DNA of 7,296 nucleotides from Nitrososphaerales archaeon TH5895 (GTDB lineage: Archaea; Thermoproteota; Nitrososphaeria; Nitrososphaerales; Nitrososphaeraceae). The stretch lies in contig JAATVS010000647.1 of NCBI GenBank assembly GCA_014523695.1, positions 1-7,296 of the forward strand, written 5' to 3'. The translations under genes and the position numbers were made by a program. How positions within the stretch are numbered: position 1 is the stretch's first letter; every line of letters begins with the position of its first letter. The notes beneath the pieces were generated by a model. It searched no databases and was not told where the DNA came from. It saw only the letters and a program-made list of their open reading frames with translations. Positions 5,077 to 7,296 of this stretch are shown here, one piece after another.

Positions 5077-6441
5077 TTAGGCTTCTAGTTCTGCGTCTCC
5101 GCCGCTACCGCCGTCTCCGCCGTTACCAGCTTCACTCGTTCCGCCGTCTCCGCCGCTACCGCCGTCTCCGCCGCTACCGCCGTCTCCGCCGTCTCCAGCA
5201 TCACCTGATTCTGCGTCTCCGCCGTCATTGCCATTACCGACTTCTATATCACCTGAGTCTCCACCGTCTCCGCCGTCACCTGTTTCTGCGTCACCGCCGT
5301 CACCAGTTTCTGCGTCACCGCCGTCTCCGCCGTCACCAGTTTCTGCGTCACCGCCGTCTCCGCCGTCACCAGTTTCTGCGTTACCAGATGTTACGTCTCC
5401 ACCAGTTGCGTCTCCACCAGTTGCGTCTCCACCAGTTGCGTCTCCACCAGTTCCTGCTCCACCAGTTCCTGCTCCACCAGTTCCTGCTCCACCATCACCT
5501 GTTGTTGCATCTCCGCCTACACCGACTGGTACAACGATTCCTCCTTCGCCGCCTTCACCGCCGACACCAATGGGTATCTCTAAGAGGTTTGCTTCACCTG
5601 CTCCGCCTGTGCCGCCTGTTCCTCCACAAGTGCCACCTATTGAGCCGAGCTGATTATTACAACCAGCAGCCGGGCCACCTACTCCGCCAACTCCGCCAGT
5701 GTTGGTATCAGCTGATCCCGTGCCTGCTCCGCCTACTCCGCCATCTGCAGTACACTGATTGCCTACATCGCCGTTCTCAGCACAGTCTAGGCCTTCTCCA
5801 CCTGTTGCTGGACCACTAGGCGCACCTGTTCCTGCTCCACCAGTTCCTGTTGCTCCGGTTCCCGCTCCACCTGTTGTTGGTCCACTTGTTCCAGATCCTC
5901 CTGTAGTTGTTCCACCTGTTGCTGGGCCGCTAGTTGCTGGACCTGAAGGTGCGCCTGCTCCGCCTGTTGCTGGACCTGAAGGTGCGCCTGCTCCACCTGT
6001 TGCTGGGCCGCTGTTGCCGCCTGTTGCTGGGCCGCTGCTACCGCCATCTCCACCTACGGAATTACAGTTAGGAGCGCCTAAAGCTGCCTGGTTACAGTTG
6101 TTGTTTCCTCCACCTGCTCCGCCTGTTGCTGGGCCGCTGCTACCGCCTGCTCCTCCAGGGGCTCCGTTGCCGCCTGGTGCGCCACTTCCACCATTAGCAG
6201 GACCACTGTCGCCGCCTGGCCCGCCTGGAGCGCCGTCTCCTCCAATTACTGTGTTATCTTTCACTACTGAAACTTTCTTCACACTTGATTTCTTTTGTTC
6301 TTTGTACTTGTCGTAGAATTTCTTCCAAGAGTCTCCTCTTGCTGCATCTGCATCGCCTATGGGTACGATTGCAACTAAGGTCCCTATGACCAAGATTGCT
6401 GCTACCGCTAAGGCTGTTGTGCTACAATTTTTATTGTTCAT
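5077..6441 (-). CDS. secreted glycine-rich repeat protein with three cysteine pairs
   Basis: 454 aa; a smaller paralogue of the protein at 634-2892 and likewise of unknown function. Residues 1-33 are a Sec signal peptide (MNNKN, core ALAVAAILVIGTLVAIV, likely cut after ADA). This matches the paralogue's signal almost position for position. Residues 34-61 are a basic linker (WKKFYDKYKEQKK). From residue 62 to the end there is no Lys, Arg, His, Phe, Trp, Tyr or Met. The body starts with GAPGG/SGPATGG repeats and short collagen-like G-x-y runs. It then has one hydrophobic island (LLEIPIGVGG and IVVPVGVGG, 286-309) and ends in acidic DAETGDGGDGG and GSGGDGG repeats (ending DAELEA). Cysteine pairs lie at 116/126, 220/230 and 261/272. 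The middle pair, GEGLDCAENGDVGNQC, mirrors GQGLDCADSGDPGEQC of the paralogue. It lacks the paralogue's C-terminal lysine tail. The ATG is supported by the signal peptide and a good TATA box. An extracellular structural role is inferred. Confidence 0.88.
   Translation of the reverse strand: MNNKNCSTTALAVAAILVIGTLVAIVPIGDADAARGDSWKKFYDKYKEQKKSSVKKVSVVKDNTVIGGDGAPGGPGGDSGPANGGSGAPGGNGAPGGAGGSSGPATGGAGGGNNNCNQAALGAPNCNSVGGDGGSSGPATGGNSGPATGGAGAPSGPATGGAGAPSGPATSGPATGGTTTGGSGTSGPTTGGAGTGATGTGGAGTGAPSGPATGGEGLDCAENGDVGNQCTADGGVGGAGTGSADTNTGGVGGVGGPAAGCNNQLGSIGGTCGGTGGTGGAGEANLLEIPIGVGGEGGEGGIVVPVGVGGDATTGDGGAGTGGAGTGGAGTGGDATGGDATGGDATGGDVTSGNAETGDGGDGGDAETGDGGDGGDAETGDGGDAETGDGGDGGDSGDIEVGNGNDGGDAESGDAGDGGDGGSGGDGGSGGDGGTSEAGNGGDGGSGGDAELEA
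5271..5390 (-). repeat. 24/33-bp tandem repeats in the 454-aa gene
   Basis: The block CGCCGTCACC(A/T)GTTTCTGCGT recurs at 5271, 5295, 5328 and 5361 (plus-strand reading), with spacings of 24, 33 and 33 bp. It encodes DAETGDGG(DGG) units of 8 or 11 residues. All spacings are multiples of three, so copy-number change keeps the frame. Confidence 0.8.
5395..5493 (-). repeat. 15-bp tandem repeat, about 6.6 copies, in the 454-aa gene
   Basis: Fifteen-base units start at 5395, 5410, 5425, 5440, 5455, 5470 and 5485. The first three are identical (GTCTCCACCAGTTGC) and the later ones share a CTCCACCAGTTCCTG core. They encode successive GGDAT and GGAGT pentapeptides. Perfect nucleotide copies suggest recent slippage and likely length variation between strains. 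Confidence 0.85.
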
Positions 6442-6467
6442 AACTCAATTGTACTCCTCTTGAACAT

Positions 6468-6480
6468 TATTATATATACT
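6468..6480 (-). promoter_or_regulatory. TATA box of the 454-aa glycine-rich gene
   Basis: The minus-strand sequence AGTATATATAATA is centred about 33 nt before the ATG at 6441, which predicts a start near 6449 and a leader of about 8 nt. A purine-rich AGAGGAG at 6454-6460 resembles a Shine-Dalgarno sequence. It sits at or before the predicted transcript start and 12 nt from the ATG, so its role is doubtful. This is the clearest promoter in the window. Confidence 0.55.
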
Positions 6481-6571
6481 TTTAATAGAGTTCTTGTGTA
6501 GAACTCTTTGATACCAAAGTTAGCGGTAAAAGTGCTATATGAGACTTATATGTTAATATCTTAGTGTATTG

Positions 6572-6584
6572 TTATATAATAATG
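6572..6584 (+). promoter_or_regulatory. candidate plus-strand TATA box
   Basis: TTATATAATAATG closely matches the core of the minus-strand promoter at 6468-6480 (TATATAATAATG) but points the other way. It could drive the broken frame at 6646-6923 with a leader of about 45 nt. In AT-rich DNA a match of this kind can occur by chance. Confidence 0.25.
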
Positions 6585-6645
6585 TATACTATGAAACTTC
6601 TACCGCACAAGAGTATGTTAAGAAATTAGAGGTTAGCTTCACGTT

Positions 6646-6923
6646 ATGATAGTACGTACAACCGTGACTTCCCAAGCTGAACTAGGCTTCACCGAATACG
6701 TCATGTATGACATTAGCGATAACGAGTTGCTATTACTTTGCAATATTTTTTTGATGCTGGTTTCCATATCTCTTTTTCGTGCGGATACTATTGTACTGCT
6801 CAAACCCAGCAGCTGCCGGTCGCCAGCGCTATGTACGACCTTATGTCAATACCAGGCGACTTGTTACCTCAGACCTTCATGCCTTTTCCATCACAGGTAT
6901 ATAGTATCATAGTAGTAAGATAG
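6646..6923 (+). pseudogene. possible frameshifted ORF, about 92 codons, unknown
   Basis: The frame opening at ATG 6646 (MIVRTTVTSQAELGF, then YDISDNELLLLCNIF) is plausible up to a run of seven Ts at 6746-6752. Past that point it turns into a cysteine- and serine-rich string. The frame that continues at 6753 (DAGFHISFSCGYY, then SAMYDLMSIPGDLLPQTF) reads like ordinary protein to TAG at 6921-6923, and the base composition is less AT-rich than the surroundings. One additional T would join the two into about 92 aa. This may be a decayed gene, a base-calling error in a homopolymer, or chance. I recognise no family and there is no strong ribosome-binding site. Confidence 0.3.
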
Positions 6924-6959
6924 TCTAGAACATATCAGGCCGGTTAAATATTCGATATC

Positions 6960-7136
6960 TTATTGATTTGTGGCTGGATTATCATTCAATAATAAGTAGT
7001 TTATTCGTATAACAGCCAGAACGCACACAACTGCACGTCCGCTGCAGAGTATGGTTAAGGTCAGAAATTCAATAGTAGTAAATCCAATATTCTTAGTGGT
7101 TGTACAGAACTGTACTCTTTCTTTAACTAATGACAT
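6960..7136 (-). CDS. doubtful 58-aa membrane peptide
   Basis: An ATG frame on the minus strand runs from 7136 to TAA at 6960. It begins MSLVKERVQFCTTTKN, has a hydrophobic middle (TLTILCSG, then AVVCVLAVI) and ends INYLLLNDNPATNQ. The hydrophobic segment is split by a single Arg and could form one transmembrane helix. The AT-rich ATTAATACTAAAC about 20 nt upstream is only a weak TATA candidate, and there is no ribosome-binding site. A frame of this length can arise by chance. Confidence 0.2.
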   Translation of the reverse strand: MSLVKERVQFCTTTKNIGFTTIEFLTLTILCSGRAVVCVLAVIRINYLLLNDNPATNQ

Positions 7137-7296
7137 GATACTCTAGTTTAGTATTAATGGTTCAACGGGAACGGTTTTTTTCTGTTAAAGTCCATAAACC
7201 ACCGAACAAAGGCCTGAACAAAGGGAAATTCTAGCAAACCCTTCTCGCGATTTCGTCTCGGACATTTTGCTTAGACAATAGTCCAGCTTATTGCAC
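7137..7296. other. right-edge intergenic region
   Basis: Contains a GTTC/GAAC mini-stem followed by T7 (about 7161-7181, plus strand) that could end a plus-strand transcript. A minus-strand frame is open from TAA at 7185 to the window edge (36 codons, ending CSVVYGL), which might be the end of a gene lying outside. Neither is strong enough to annotate separately. Confidence 0.3.

Noticed and set aside
5067..5819. 250-codon Leu/Arg/His-rich plus-strand frame
   Set aside because: Another antisense reading of the repeat DNA. Its composition is an artefact of the repeats and it has no start signals.
5077..6441. True collagen triple helix
   Set aside because: Strict Gly-x-y register holds only for short runs (for example residues 84-99). 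It is broken by extra glycines and cysteine loops, and proline is too scarce overall.
7185..7296. 36-codon minus-strand frame open to the right edge
   Set aside because: Too short and unrecognised; might be the tail of an outside gene, but nothing here supports it.

Overview
The window reads as archaeal DNA, most likely from a Nitrososphaerales-type ammonia oxidiser (Nitrososphaerota). The support is indirect. The intergenic DNA is long and AT-rich. TATA-like boxes lie about 27-44 nt upstream of chosen starts, consistent with leaderless or very short-leader transcripts. Gene ends carry T-rich tracts rather than strong hairpins alone. One secreted protein (3991-4638) has the look of a thaumarchaeal family recalled from memory. 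No rRNA, tRNA, CRISPR array or intact housekeeping gene is present, so the taxonomic call is an inference.

Three convincing genes lie on the minus strand, each apparently its own transcription unit: a 752-aa secreted glycine-rich protein (634-2892), a 215-aa secreted or membrane-anchored beta-rich protein (3991-4638), and a 454-aa secreted glycine-rich protein (5077-6441). The two glycine-rich proteins are paralogues. Their signal peptides are nearly superimposable, an aromatic/lysine linker follows, and then come hundreds of residues of Gly/Ala/Ser/Thr/Asn/Asp with no basic and almost no aromatic residues. That body is interrupted by close cysteine pairs (CX5C, CX9C, CX10C), and one cysteine-pair motif recurs in both proteins. 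This pair is the most unusual content of the window. A plausible reading is an extracellular fibrous or sheet-like matrix of disulfide-pinned polyglycine-II/polyproline-II helices, analogous in principle to the snow-flea antifreeze protein. That is a hypothesis, not an identification.

The remaining half of the window is sparse and looks like a gene graveyard. 162-521 is a small membrane-protein relic with an in-frame TGA. 2893-3990 is a 1.1-kb gap holding a 43-bp direct repeat, a perfect 14-bp-arm hairpin and a short open frame that may be a transposase relic. 6646-6923 looks like one reading frame broken at a T7 run. 6960-7136 is a doubtful 58-aa membrane ORF. The long open frames antisense to the glycine-rich genes (proline- or leucine/arginine-rich) are composition shadows and are not annotated.
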